Source: Firmicutes bacterium UBA6113 (lineage in GTDB: Bacteria > Bacillota > Clostridia > Tissierellales > Sedimentibacteraceae). From it: a stretch of 64,000 nucleotides of DNA. The notes under the pieces were generated by a model that was given only the letters and a program-made list of their open reading frames with translations, had not been told where the DNA came from and made no database searches. The stretch is taken from assembly GCA_002422545.1 (NCBI GenBank), contig DIWF01000028.1, positions 124,001 to 188,000 of the forward strand. The letters run 5' to 3'. Made by a program: the position numbers and the translations under genes. This document shows, piece after piece, positions 16,868 through 24,736 of the stretch. The first letter of the stretch is position 1. Every line of letters starts with the position of its first letter.

Positions 16868-17458
16868 TTATTTATTCAATACATTTTTAAATGATTCTAT
16901 TGATTGCGCTCCAACTATAGCATATTTATCGTTTATTATAAATGTTGGAGTGCTGTTTACTTCATAATGCGTTGCTGATTTCTTTGCTTCTGCCAAGTTA
17001 TTTTCATAAGAACCATCTTCCAGCTTTTTCACCATTTCATCTTTATTCAGGCCAATACTTTCTGCTATTGATTTCAGCAATTCAACATCACCGATATTTT
17101 TTCCCTGAGTAAAATAAGTATAAAACAATTTATCATGAAACTCATGGAATTTACCTTTTTCTTTAGCATATTCACTGGCAAGCAAAGCCATATGTGTATT
17201 TGAAATCAAGTCTATACCGCTAAATTTAATACCATATTTATTGCTCATATTATTTATGTTTTTAAACATATCTTCCACTGACATTCCCGGGAAAAGATCT
17301 GAAACTTTGTCGCCTTCTTTAGAAACCTCAGGATGCAGCTCATATGGTATCCATTCATCTTCTATCTCAAATTCTTTTTTTAACTCATCGACAATACCTT
17401 TGCCTATATAACAGAATGGTCACGCATAATCCGAAAAAATTAATATTTTGTTTATCAT
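16868..17458 (-). CDS. DsbA/FrnE-like thiol oxidoreductase with UGA-encoded selenocysteine (UPFC active site)
   Basis: A simple stop-to-stop reading gives only 138 residues from an internal ATG at 17284. Extending the same frame to ATG 17458 (AGGAG five bases upstream) gives 196 residues, interrupted only by TGA at 17422-17420, codon 13. The sequence there is FSDYA-U-PFCYIGKG, exactly the thioredoxin-fold CxxC of the DsbA/FrnE family (normally D-x-x-CPFC), with U in place of the first, nucleophilic Cys. The rest (PYELHPEV, NTHMALLASEYAKEKGKFHEFHD, STPTFIINDKYAIVGAQ with the cis-Pro) is intact. A stem-loop with GG in its loop follows the UGA. A selenoprotein is the best reading; a nonsense mutation or sequence error is the alternative. 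Confidence 0.85.
17386..17422 (-). other. candidate bacterial SECIS element downstream of the in-frame UGA
   Basis: After the UGA, CAUU (17418-17415) can pair with GAUG (17389-17386), and AUAU (17409-17406) with GUAU (17397-17394), enclosing loop AGGCAAAG. GG falls at bases 16-17 after the UGA, at the short end of the spacing known for bacterial SECIS loops. The stem is weak and contains mismatches, so this needs folding and covariation to confirm. Confidence 0.5.
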
Positions 17459-17590
17459 ATTAGCTCCTTTGCATTAAAGTTCTTTTCTTTGTTATACCCA
17501 TTATTGAAGTAAAATAAACTCAGAACTTTGCAGAACTTAATATCCATTTTGCTTTTATATTGTAAGCAATAAAAATCACTTATCACTGTA

Positions 17591-18460
17591 TTACCTAAAA
17601 TTTGATGGATCGTATCCTAAAAATTCATCATATACGTCTAATCTTCTGTCTTTTTTGGTTGAATTGTACTTAGTTGTTCCATGGGCTCTTACTTTAGCAA
17701 AATTGCAATCTCCATATATAATTTGTTCTGTATCATCTGCCGGTCCTACAATTGGAATCCCCGCTGTTCTTACAATTAAACTTCTGCCTGGAAATGCCAT
17801 TTCTCTTTCTATTCCAACCCTGTCTGCAGCAGCTATGTATATTCCGTTGGAATGTGCAGCTGCCATTGCAAGTACAGGTCCGAAGTTTTTCATATTATCA
17901 GGCAGACTATCAATGGTAACCCAGTTTGTAGGAATACAAATTATATCTGCTCCCTGTGCCGCAAGAATTCTGTATGTTTCAGGAAACCACATGTCATAAC
18001 AAATTATAATTCCAATTTTGCCAATTGGTGTATGAAATACAGGGAGTCCCAGGTTTCCAGGTTCAAACCACAAAAATTCATCTTCCCACAAATGAAGCTT
18101 TCTATATTTTCCAATTAAACCCTCAGGTCCAATCAATACTGCAGTGTTGTATAAATCAGAACCATCAATTTCTGTAATTCCTGACACTATGTAGACATTT
18201 CTGTCACGGGCTGTCTTGCTCCATGCTTTTACGCTTTCACTGTCATTGATGTTCTCTGCTAAGTCAATTGCTTCTTGTCTGTTATCAAAATTGTATCCTG
18301 AATTGGCCATTTCAGGCATAACTATAAGCTTGGCCCCATTATCTGCAGCTTCATTTATCATATGCACAGATTTTTTTATATTTCCCGCAATGTCGCCTAT
18401 TTTTACATCCATCTGCAAACATGCAACCTTAACGTCCAGTTTCTTTTTTTTAGTTTCCAC
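17591..18460 (-). CDS. nitrilase-superfamily carbon-nitrogen hydrolase
   Basis: The 289-residue amidohydrolase has the complete catalytic set: Glu in IVMPEMANSGY, Lys in GKYRKLHLW and Cys in IIICYDMWFPE. Such enzymes hydrolyse amides or nitriles to acids and ammonia. The upstream frame extends to 18544, but GTG 18460 has GGAGG five bases before it and is the likely start; the extra segment would cover the promoter. A 7-bp hairpin at 18503-18522 lies in the leader. The neighbours give no clue to the substrate. Confidence 0.87.
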   Translation of the reverse strand: METKKKKLDVKVACLQMDVKIGDIAGNIKKSVHMINEAADNGAKLIVMPEMANSGYNFDNRQEAIDLAENINDSESVKAWSKTARDRNVYIVSGITEIDGSDLYNTAVLIGPEGLIGKYRKLHLWEDEFLWFEPGNLGLPVFHTPIGKIGIIICYDMWFPETYRILAAQGADIICIPTNWVTIDSLPDNMKNFGPVLAMAAAHSNGIYIAAADRVGIEREMAFPGRSLIVRTAGIPIVGPADDTEQIIYGDCNFAKVRAHGTTKYNSTKKDRRLDVYDEFLGYDPSNFR

Positions 18461-18502
18461 TTCTTCCTCCTGTTTATATAAATTATGTACTATTCTAGTG
18501 AA

Positions 18503-18564
18503 GGACCTTACGAAAAAGGCCCCGTCCCTACATCCATTATCCATCTAAAGCATCAATTAAGCAA
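18503..18564 (-). promoter_or_regulatory. promoter and leader hairpin of the nitrilase-family gene
   Basis: On the minus strand TTGCTT (18564-18559), a 17-base spacer and GATAAT (18541-18536) form a plausible promoter. The transcript would begin close to a hairpin GGGCCTT/AAGGTCC (18522-18516 with 18509-18503). The hairpin has no U tract, so it is not a terminator; its role is unknown. Confidence 0.4.
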
Positions 18565-18710
18565 AGATTTTTTGACAAACGTCTATTCATTTGTTGAATA
18601 TTTCACAAAATAATATCTTGTGCTTTTCTTATCTTTATTATATCATAAAAGTAACTATATGTAAATAAATGGAAAAACGCACTACTATAAAAGCAAAGGA
18701 AGTGTTAAGT

Positions 18711-20981
18711 ATGAAAACAGATGCATTGGTACAAAGACTGATCGACAGCTACGGCAACTGGGTTTCTGACGGAAAACGTTCACAACAATCAATGGGCTCC
18801 ATGACAAAGAATCTATACCCATATGATTCTTTATTCCGTCCCATTAGTGTAAATCATCTGGTTATCAAGAACCGCATCGTCATGGCTCCTATGGGCAACA
18901 TCGACATGTGCGAGGAAACAGGACGTCCCAGCGACAAGATGCTCCAGTATTTCTTCGCAAGAGCAAAGGGCGGCACCGGTCTTCTGACCACCGGACTCAT
19001 ACCAATTTCTCACGGTATTGACAACTCTATCACAGAAATGGGCAAACTGTCTTACTTCCCCAGAATAGACCGCAGCCGCACAGTACAAGCTGGCTGGCGC
19101 GATCTGGCGCAGGGCTGCCACGCTTTCGGCTCCAGAATTTTTATACAGCTAACACCAGGTCTTGGTCGTGTGGGTAATCCACAATGCCTGGTCAATGAAT
19201 TAAAATTCCCGGTTTCAGCATCGTGGAATCCTAATTTCTATATTTCTCAGATTCCCTGCGCCAGGATTTCCGACGGGAAACTGAAGAAGATTGTCAAAAA
19301 CACAGGACAGGCAGCGGCAGATGCCAAGGCCTGCGGCTTAGACGGTGTCTATCTCCACGGTCATGAGGGTTACCTGCTTGAGCAAATGACCAATCCTGCC
19401 TTTAACCGCAGAAAAATGGGACGTTATGCCAACTGGAAACAGTTCGGCATTGACCTTATTACAGAAATCCGCAATAGAACAGGTCCATCATATCCTATTA
19501 TGTACCGCATAGACTTAAGTCTTGCTTTGAATGAAACCTATGGTTCAACCATGGAAAAGGAAAGTGCTTTAAAAAAATTCACCAACGGCCGCTCCATTGA
19601 GGATACGCTTGAGTACATGGAAAATTTAGTCAGAGCCGGCGTTGACATGTTCGACGTTGACCTGGGATGCTACGATAACTGGTGGCTGCCCCATCCCCCT
19701 GCAGGCATGCCCGCAGGCTGCTTCCTGGAGATAAGCAAGTACGCCAAGGATTATTTCAATAATAAGGGCATCAAGTCTAATGCAGGTGTAGAGGTTCCCA
19801 TTGTGGCTGTAGGAAAGCTTGGCTATCCTGACCTTGCAGAACAGGCACTTCGGGACAACATGTGCGACATGGTGATGCTGGGACGCCCGCTTCTGGCAGA
19901 TCCTGAATGGCCAAACAAGGTGTATGCCGGTAAAGTTGAAGAAATCTGTCCCTGCATAGGTTGTCAGGAAGGATGCATCAATGAATTCGTGGATGGCGGC
20001 CATCCCCAGTGCGCTGTCAATCCCAGAACCGGATTTGAGGATGTGCATCCGGCAATTCCCACAGATGCAAAAATAAAAAAACACATTGCAGTTATTGGCG
20101 CAGGGCCAGCCGGATGCAACTTTGCCTTGCAAGCTGTTGCACGGGGCCATAAGGTTGACTTGTATGAAAAATCCGGCAGCATTGGCGGCAAGATGATTCC
20201 CGGCTCAACACCTAAGGGAAAATTTGACTTTAACAACTACAGAATGTATGTGGAAGCAACAATGAATAAATCGGCCGAAGAAGGCATGATCGATATTTTT
20301 CTTAATACAGAATGTAATCTGGATACCCTGAAGAAGAAAAGCTATGATACAATTGTGACCGCCATCGGCACCAAAGCAGCTGCACTTAATCTCCCAGGCT
20401 ATGAAAATATAAAGACTGCGCAGGCAACAGAACTGCTGGAGAATCCTGAGCTGCTAGGAGAGGCAAAGAAGGTTGTAATTATAGGAGGAGGTGTGGTTGG
20501 CTGCGAAACTGCCTACTGGCTGTCTTTTGAAAAAAATATGGATGTTACTGTGGTAGAAATGCTGCCTTACATTATGGATGGAGCCTGCACCGCGAACCGC
20601 GGGCATTTGATCTATTATATGAAAAAAAACGGTGTAAAACTCATCAATATGGCAATGGTGAAGGGCTTTGAAAACAGCAAGGTAAAGATTTCCCGCAACA
20701 CTCATAAGAATGTTCCCAACCCATATAACACCTGGCAGCCCATCCTGCCAAAAAACATTGAAAATCCCCTTGCGCCCAAGGTAAAGGACGAATATCAAGA
20801 AGAGTTTCTGGCTGCTGATCTGGTAGTGTTTGCCATGGGTGGCAGACCTGATGACAGCCTGTACTTTGCTTTGCAGGAAGCCCACGCATCACCTGAAATC
20901 TACAATATCGGAGACAGCTTCGCCGCCGGCAGAGTGCTGGAAGCAAACCGGACAGCATATAATCTTGCTGTAAAGCTGTAA
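18711..20981 (+). CDS. 2-enoate reductase/2,4-dienoyl-CoA reductase-type FMN/FAD/Fe-S oxidoreductase
   Basis: The 756-residue flavoenzyme has an N-terminal old-yellow-enzyme barrel (YDSLFRPISVNHLVIKNR, GVYLHGHEGYLLEQ), a [4Fe-4S] motif ICPCIGCQEGC followed by PQC (about residues 415-440), and C-terminal FAD and NAD(P) Rossmann folds (VIGAGPAGCNFAL and VVIIGGGVVGCETA). This is the layout of enoate and dienoyl-CoA reductases, which reduce activated C=C bonds. ATG 18711 with AAAGGAAG upstream is preferred over ATG 18669, which has no ribosome site. It heads a GC-rich operon with two aconitase X genes, so it may reduce the alkene made by the dehydratase. This is inference. Confidence 0.88.
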   Translation: MKTDALVQRLIDSYGNWVSDGKRSQQSMGSMTKNLYPYDSLFRPISVNHLVIKNRIVMAPMGNIDMCEETGRPSDKMLQYFFARAKGGTGLLTTGLIPISHGIDNSITEMGKLSYFPRIDRSRTVQAGWRDLAQGCHAFGSRIFIQLTPGLGRVGNPQCLVNELKFPVSASWNPNFYISQIPCARISDGKLKKIVKNTGQAAADAKACGLDGVYLHGHEGYLLEQMTNPAFNRRKMGRYANWKQFGIDLITEIRNRTGPSYPIMYRIDLSLALNETYGSTMEKESALKKFTNGRSIEDTLEYMENLVRAGVDMFDVDLGCYDNWWLPHPPAGMPAGCFLEISKYAKDYFNNKGIKSNAGVEVPIVAVGKLGYPDLAEQALRDNMCDMVMLGRPLLADPEWPNKVYAGKVEEICPCIGCQEGCINEFVDGGHPQCAVNPRTGFEDVHPAIPTDAKIKKHIAVIGAGPAGCNFALQAVARGHKVDLYEKSGSIGGKMIPGSTPKGKFDFNNYRMYVEATMNKSAEEGMIDIFLNTECNLDTLKKKSYDTIVTAIGTKAAALNLPGYENIKTAQATELLENPELLGEAKKVVIIGGGVVGCETAYWLSFEKNMDVTVVEMLPYIMDGACTANRGHLIYYMKKNGVKLINMAMVKGFENSKVKISRNTHKNVPNPYNTWQPILPKNIENPLAPKVKDEYQEEFLAADLVVFAMGGRPDDSLYFALQEAHASPEIYNIGDSFAAGRVLEANRTAYNLAVKL

Positions 20982-20992
20982 GGAGGAGATCT

Positions 20993-22267
20993 ATGAATTT
21001 AAAACCTGAGCAACAAGCCATTTTAAACGGTGAAAAGGGTGAAACGCTGGCAAAGGTAATGAAGACCTTAGTCATGTTTGGTGAAGCCTTTGACGCAGAA
21101 ACAATGGTACCTGTAACCAGTAAATATAACCACCTTGTCACCTCTTTTGGACTCGGTGCTCTACAGCCAGTATATGATCTGATGAACCAGCTTATTGACG
21201 CGGGTGCTTTGTCCAGCCAAAAGTTCACAGCAGACCCAAGACCCATGGATAAAAATGTTCCCTCCGGTCTCTTACAAAATCTGGTTTTCAAAAATTTTAT
21301 GTACAACAAACAAGATTACTATGAGAATCAGTTAAAAAAGCTGGGCCTTCTCAACGACGATGCTTTTACCTGCACCTGCTATATGGATGCCGTAGGAAAT
21401 AAGCCCAACAAGGGTGATGTCCTATCCTGGTCTGAATCCTCTGCCGTTGTCTATGCCAACTCCGTGCTGGGTGCCCGTTGCAACCGCAATTCCGGTATAC
21501 TCGACATCATGGGCTCAATCGTAGGCTTTGTACCATACTTTGGCCTTCTTACCGATGAAGGCCGCAAGGCAACCTGGATTGTAGAAATTAAAACATCTAA
21601 AAAGCCGGAAGCGCAGCTTCTTGGATCTGCAATAGGCATGAAGGTAATGGAAGATGTTCCATATGTAAAAGGCCTTGACAAATGGCTGGGCAACAGCCTA
21701 GATGATGATGCCTGTACATACCTTAAGGACTTCGGCGCAGCGACCGCATCCAATGGTGCAGTGGGTCTATATCACATTGACGGTCTGACGCCGGAAGCCG
21801 TAGAGCAAGGAGAACAGCTTATTACTGACGGTGCAAAGGTCTACGTCATAGACGATGCCGAACTACAGCGTGTTTATGACAACTATCCTGTAATGTGGAA
21901 AAACCTTGATGCCAAACCCAAGCTATGCTTCATGGGCTGTCCTCATATGAGCCTACAGCAACTTAAGGAATGGACAGACAAGGTAGAATCATCACTGAGG
22001 CAGTATGGAAACAAGAAGGTCGTTATTCCCACTGTGTTTACGGCAGCACCAGGAGTTTTAAAGGAGTTTGAAACCACGTCCTATTCAGCGCGGCTGAATG
22101 CTGCCGGTGTCATTACCTCCTATATATGCCCCCTGATGTACATGAACAACCCTCTGAGCGGAAAAATGCCGGTCATAACCTCAAGCAACAAGCTGCGCAC
22201 ATATACCACCGCACGCTATTTCACCGATGATGAAATACTGGTCCAGATTACAAAAGGAGGGAAGTAA
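20993..22267 (+). CDS. aconitase X large (catalytic) subunit
   Basis: The 424-residue protein belongs to the aconitase X catalytic family (formerly DUF521). It carries the family hallmark ANSVLGARCNR (usually ...GART/CN), the C-terminal TTARYFTDDEIL segment and several conserved Cys (CTCYM, CFMGCPH, YICPLM). Known aconitase X enzymes are cis-3-hydroxy-L-proline dehydratase in bacteria and phosphomevalonate dehydratase in archaea. The latter, and some bacterial forms, are split into large and small subunits as here. AGGAGG precedes ATG 20993, and the stop abuts the small-subunit start. Which hydroxy acid is dehydrated is unknown; the partner enoate reductase suggests a dehydrate-and-reduce sequence. 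Confidence 0.9.
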   Translation: MNLKPEQQAILNGEKGETLAKVMKTLVMFGEAFDAETMVPVTSKYNHLVTSFGLGALQPVYDLMNQLIDAGALSSQKFTADPRPMDKNVPSGLLQNLVFKNFMYNKQDYYENQLKKLGLLNDDAFTCTCYMDAVGNKPNKGDVLSWSESSAVVYANSVLGARCNRNSGILDIMGSIVGFVPYFGLLTDEGRKATWIVEIKTSKKPEAQLLGSAIGMKVMEDVPYVKGLDKWLGNSLDDDACTYLKDFGAATASNGAVGLYHIDGLTPEAVEQGEQLITDGAKVYVIDDAELQRVYDNYPVMWKNLDAKPKLCFMGCPHMSLQQLKEWTDKVESSLRQYGNKKVVIPTVFTAAPGVLKEFETTSYSARLNAAGVITSYICPLMYMNNPLSGKMPVITSSNKLRTYTTARYFTDDEILVQITKGGK

Positions 22268-22711
22268 ATGAAAACATTTAAAGGACGCGTTGTAACACCT
22301 GGCACCTCAAAGGCGGAAGCTCTTGTCTCCCACAGTGGTCTGAATACACTTGCTTCATTCCAGAAAGCGCTGCAGTTCGGGGATAAGACTTCCAAGTGCA
22401 GTGATCAGAATAATGAGGAGCTTTATGGAAAGCCCATGGCCGGCAAGGCTTTATGTCTGCCTCAGACTATCGGCTCTACAACTGGCGGTCTGGTGCTCTA
22501 CACTGCCTGCTCCATGGGCCGTCAACCTGCGTGTATGCTGTTTGCCAACCATATTGACTCATTGGCTGCAGCAGGTGCCATTCTGGCTAATATTTGGCTG
22601 GATGGTGTTTCCATGCCGGTCGTTGACTCTCTCGGGGAAGAATTCCTCGCTTATGTGAAGGATGGGATGCAGATTACAATTGATGACAGCGGCACAGTTA
22701 CTGTAATTTAA
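22268..22711 (+). CDS. aconitase X small (swivel) subunit, DUF126
   Basis: The 147-residue protein is the swivelling domain of aconitase X, fused to the large subunit in many bacteria but separate here. It has the N-terminal FKGRVVTPGTSKAEALVS strand, GKALCLPQTIGSTTGGLVLY (the family's G-S-T-x-G active-site loop), and the C-terminal VDGxQ-like DGMQITIDDSG. The large subunit's TAA is followed directly by this ATG, with GGAGG located inside the upstream gene, so translation is coupled. A strong terminator follows at 22779. Confidence 0.88.
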   Translation: MKTFKGRVVTPGTSKAEALVSHSGLNTLASFQKALQFGDKTSKCSDQNNEELYGKPMAGKALCLPQTIGSTTGGLVLYTACSMGRQPACMLFANHIDSLAAAGAILANIWLDGVSMPVVDSLGEEFLAYVKDGMQITIDDSGTVTVI

Positions 22712-22778
22712 ACCTTGATCCATATTATGGACTGGAATTCCAACAAACACTAAATTAATCACTATAAATATTAAGAAA

Positions 22779-22820
22779 GGGCAAATCAAGATTTTTCTCT
22801 GATTTGCCCACTTTTGTTTT
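22779..22820. terminator. terminator of the aconitase X operon (likely bidirectional)
   Basis: GGGCAAATCA (22779-22788) pairs perfectly with 22800-22809 across an 11-base loop and is followed by ACTTTTGTTTT. It is located between two convergent genes. Confidence 0.85.
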
Positions 22821-22861
22821 ATTCAGCAAACTGTTTTATTCTTCAACCCTTTTTTATAATT

Positions 22862-23398
22862 TCATTGCCATTTTTCATACCGAACAATTTCATTCATCTT
22901 TTTTCTTGGTCGTTGATTTGGTGCTTCATCACCATATCCCAACGTAATTATTCCGCACACATATTTATCTTCCGGAATGTTTAGAATAGGTCTGACAGCA
23001 TCTTGTTCAAACCACGCTGTCCAACAGGTTGCCAACCCCAAATGCTCTGCTTCAAGCAATATATGTTCTATCGCAATAGCTGTATCTCTGATAATTTGCT
23101 TAAGCTCTGGCTCAGGGCTGTTCTCATCCAGCCTGATACCTTCAGAAATACGACAGCGAATATCAGCTACACACACAATAAATACTGGAGCTGTCATCAT
23201 CCATTCTTGATGATGATCAGCAATTGATAATTTCTCTTTCGTTTCTTCCGATTCAACTATGATGAAAGTCCATGGTTGAGTATTACTGCCAGATGGTGCT
23301 AATCTGGCACTTTCTAATATTTGAACAACCTTCTCTTTTTCAATTTTTTTATTTAGATATTTACGTATGCTTCTTCTGTTTTCTATTTGTTCCAGCAC
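22862..23398 (-). CDS. nitroreductase-family FMN oxidoreductase
   Basis: A short-type nitroreductase of 178 residues. It contains RRSIRKYLNKKI at the N terminus, SARLAPSGSNTQPWTFIIV (the FMN-binding APSGxNxQPW motif), LEAEHLGLATCWTAWF, and the ending GYGDEAPNQRPRKKMNEIV. It starts at GTG 23398 with AAGGAG upstream. It follows a cupin gene in the same direction after a 41-base gap. The physiological substrate is unknown. Confidence 0.88.
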   Translation of the reverse strand: MLEQIENRRSIRKYLNKKIEKEKVVQILESARLAPSGSNTQPWTFIIVESEETKEKLSIADHHQEWMMTAPVFIVCVADIRCRISEGIRLDENSPEPELKQIIRDTAIAIEHILLEAEHLGLATCWTAWFEQDAVRPILNIPEDKYVCGIITLGYGDEAPNQRPRKKMNEIVRYEKWQ

Positions 23399-23439
23399 GT
23401 TAATCTCCTTTTCTAATATAGGTCATAGGGGAAGCTTGA

Positions 23440-23907
23440 TCATTTTGTGTGATTTGGCTCAGACGTCCACGACGAATCTAAATCTTTTCCTCTGAAAATT
23501 CGGCGTTGGTCATTCGATTTCTGAAGATACATATCCTCATCCGGATAGTAGCAGGTATCCTCTTTTTCGTTGGTTCCTACATCTAAAATGACCAGACTAT
23601 CATTGCCAGAGTTATAAAACGTATGCGCGATTTCTTGCGCCGCCGGTTTTGCAATGAAGTCACCTTGTTTCACAAGCCACTCTTGGTCGTTTAAGCGCAA
23701 AGTTCCAGAGCCAGAGAGGATCATAAAAAACTCTTCTTGTTGGGAGTGGCTATGATATTTGGTGCTATATGCTTTCGGCGGAACGTAATCAATGTTCACA
23801 TAAATCTTTTGGCTCCCTGCTGCAGCACCTAACGATTTTGTAACCAAGCCAACGGAATCATTCCATAAAAATTCTTCTGGTAATTGTTCTGTATTCAATA
23901 TTTCCAT
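23440..23907 (-). CDS. cupin-domain protein
   Basis: The 155-residue single-domain cupin has motif 1, YHSHSQQEEFFMILSGSG, with the His-x-His...Glu metal ligands, and motif 2, GDFIAKPAAQEIAHTFYN, with the last His. A divalent metal site is therefore present. ATG 23907 is chosen because AAGGAGG lies about 10 bases upstream; the frame extends to 23982 but without a ribosome site. The function could be an isomerase, dioxygenase or sugar-binding protein. It shares direction with the nitroreductase downstream. Confidence 0.78.
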   Translation of the reverse strand: MEILNTEQLPEEFLWNDSVGLVTKSLGAAAGSQKIYVNIDYVPPKAYSTKYHSHSQQEEFFMILSGSGTLRLNDQEWLVKQGDFIAKPAAQEIAHTFYNSGNDSLVILDVGTNEKEDTCYYPDEDMYLQKSNDQRRIFRGKDLDSSWTSEPNHTK

Positions 23908-24418
23908 ATGTTTTGTTCCTCCTTCATAAAATATAAGAAATTTGTATTTCGCATTGTTTGATATTGATTGCTTAATAGACATATGTCATAGTATCCGGTA
24001 CTCCTTGGTCATTTCATTATATCTTTTAACACCTTTAGTCTTGTGATTGGCGATTTGCCACATAGAACCGTACCCTATGGCTTTATGGCAAGCACAATGC
24101 TTGCCATATTATAAACATAATTGGCAGTTCAAAACTCTGTTGAACTGATATATTATATGGATAATGAGCATTTCGCTTCTACTGGCATTTGCGTACCATA
24201 ATGGGAAGCTCATTTAGCTATGATCTTTTTTCGCTGACCGTTATTATCAAATGTTTTTATTAATCAAATGCGCCTGTGTAACCGTTCCTATAGTTTCTGA
24301 CGTTATCCATTAGTACACGCATTGCTCTATATCTTAAGATTATTAACTTATAAGTAATATTCCACTTCATCAAAGAAAAGGGAAATGCTTTGAAACTGAC
24401 ATCTTATAGGATGTTAGT
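23908..24418. other. 511-bp non-coding stretch with hairpins left of the HNH cassette
   Basis: No gene is supported. The stretch holds a perfect 11-bp inverted repeat TATGGCAAGCA/TGCTTGCCATA (24084-24094 and 24098-24108), a second perfect dyad CAGTTCAA/TTGAACTG (24125-24132 and 24140-24147), a long-looped dyad AATGAGC...GCTCATT (24163-24169 and 24208-24214), and one copy of the 16-bp flank motif. Its texture is unlike ordinary short clostridial spacers. Confidence 0.6.
24193..24208 (+). repeat. flank motif copy 1 (GTACCATAATGGGAAG)
   Basis: This 16-mer recurs in inverted orientation on the other side of the HNH/nucleotidyltransferase pair at 26008-26023 (15 of 16 identical), with a shorter related copy at 26077-26092. 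Confidence 0.6.
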
Positions 24419-24736
24419 TTATTTCAACTTCAAATATTTTGAATTAAGTCTTTTTAAAAACGTTGTATCCTTCTCTTCTTCAACGCTTAACACCGTTAAG
24501 TCTATAGGCAATTCACTCAGGTTTGCAAAAACAGAACATATAATGTTTAAATCATTTATTATATTATTTGAATACTCTGAGTATATCAGCAATATATCAA
24601 TATCATTTGGAGCTTTTTCGATATTTAATATAGACCCAAACAAATAAATATTATTAAAAGAGTTAAACAACTTTATATGTTGATTAATTAAGTGAGAAAT
24701 ATTATCGGTTGCGTTTGAGTTCATTAATATATCCAT
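24419..24736 (-). CDS. MNT-like nucleotidyltransferase-domain protein
   Basis: About 105 residues forming a minimal polymerase-beta-type nucleotidyltransferase: YLFGSILNIEKAPNDIDILLIY carries the GS...D-x-D motif, and LPIDLTVLS supplies a third carboxylate. Such domains are familiar from MNT/HEPN toxin-antitoxin systems and other defence loci, where they modify a partner protein or RNA. The start is uncertain among ATG 24745, 24736 and 24724; all lie inside the end of the HNH gene, giving an overlap of 23-44 bases and implying translational coupling. No HEPN partner is present. Confidence 0.75.
   Translation of the reverse strand: MDILMNSNATDNISHLINQHIKLFNSFNNIYLFGSILNIEKAPNDIDILLIYSEYSNNIINDLNIICSVFANLSELPIDLTVLSVEEEKDTTFLKRLNSKYLKLK

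Noticed and set aside
17284..17458. Reading the UGA at 17422-17420 as a simple nonsense mutation (pseudogene)
   Set aside because: Only one stop is present and it falls exactly on the redox-active Cys codon, with intact ribosome site and downstream frame. A random mutation would not be expected precisely there. It remains the main alternative if sel genes are absent.
18461..18544. N-terminal extension of the nitrilase-family protein to 18544
   Set aside because: The extension overlaps the likely -10 element and leader hairpin and lacks a ribosome site; GTG 18460 has GGAGG five bases upstream.
18503..18560. Guanidine (ykkC-type) riboswitch upstream of the carbon-nitrogen hydrolase gene
   Set aside because: The leader is too short and lacks the conserved multi-stem structure; only one hairpin is visible.
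19626..20236. Long minus-strand open frames inside the flavoenzyme and aconitase X genes
   Set aside because: They are shadows created by the higher GC of this operon; the plus-strand frames carry all the family motifs and ribosome sites.
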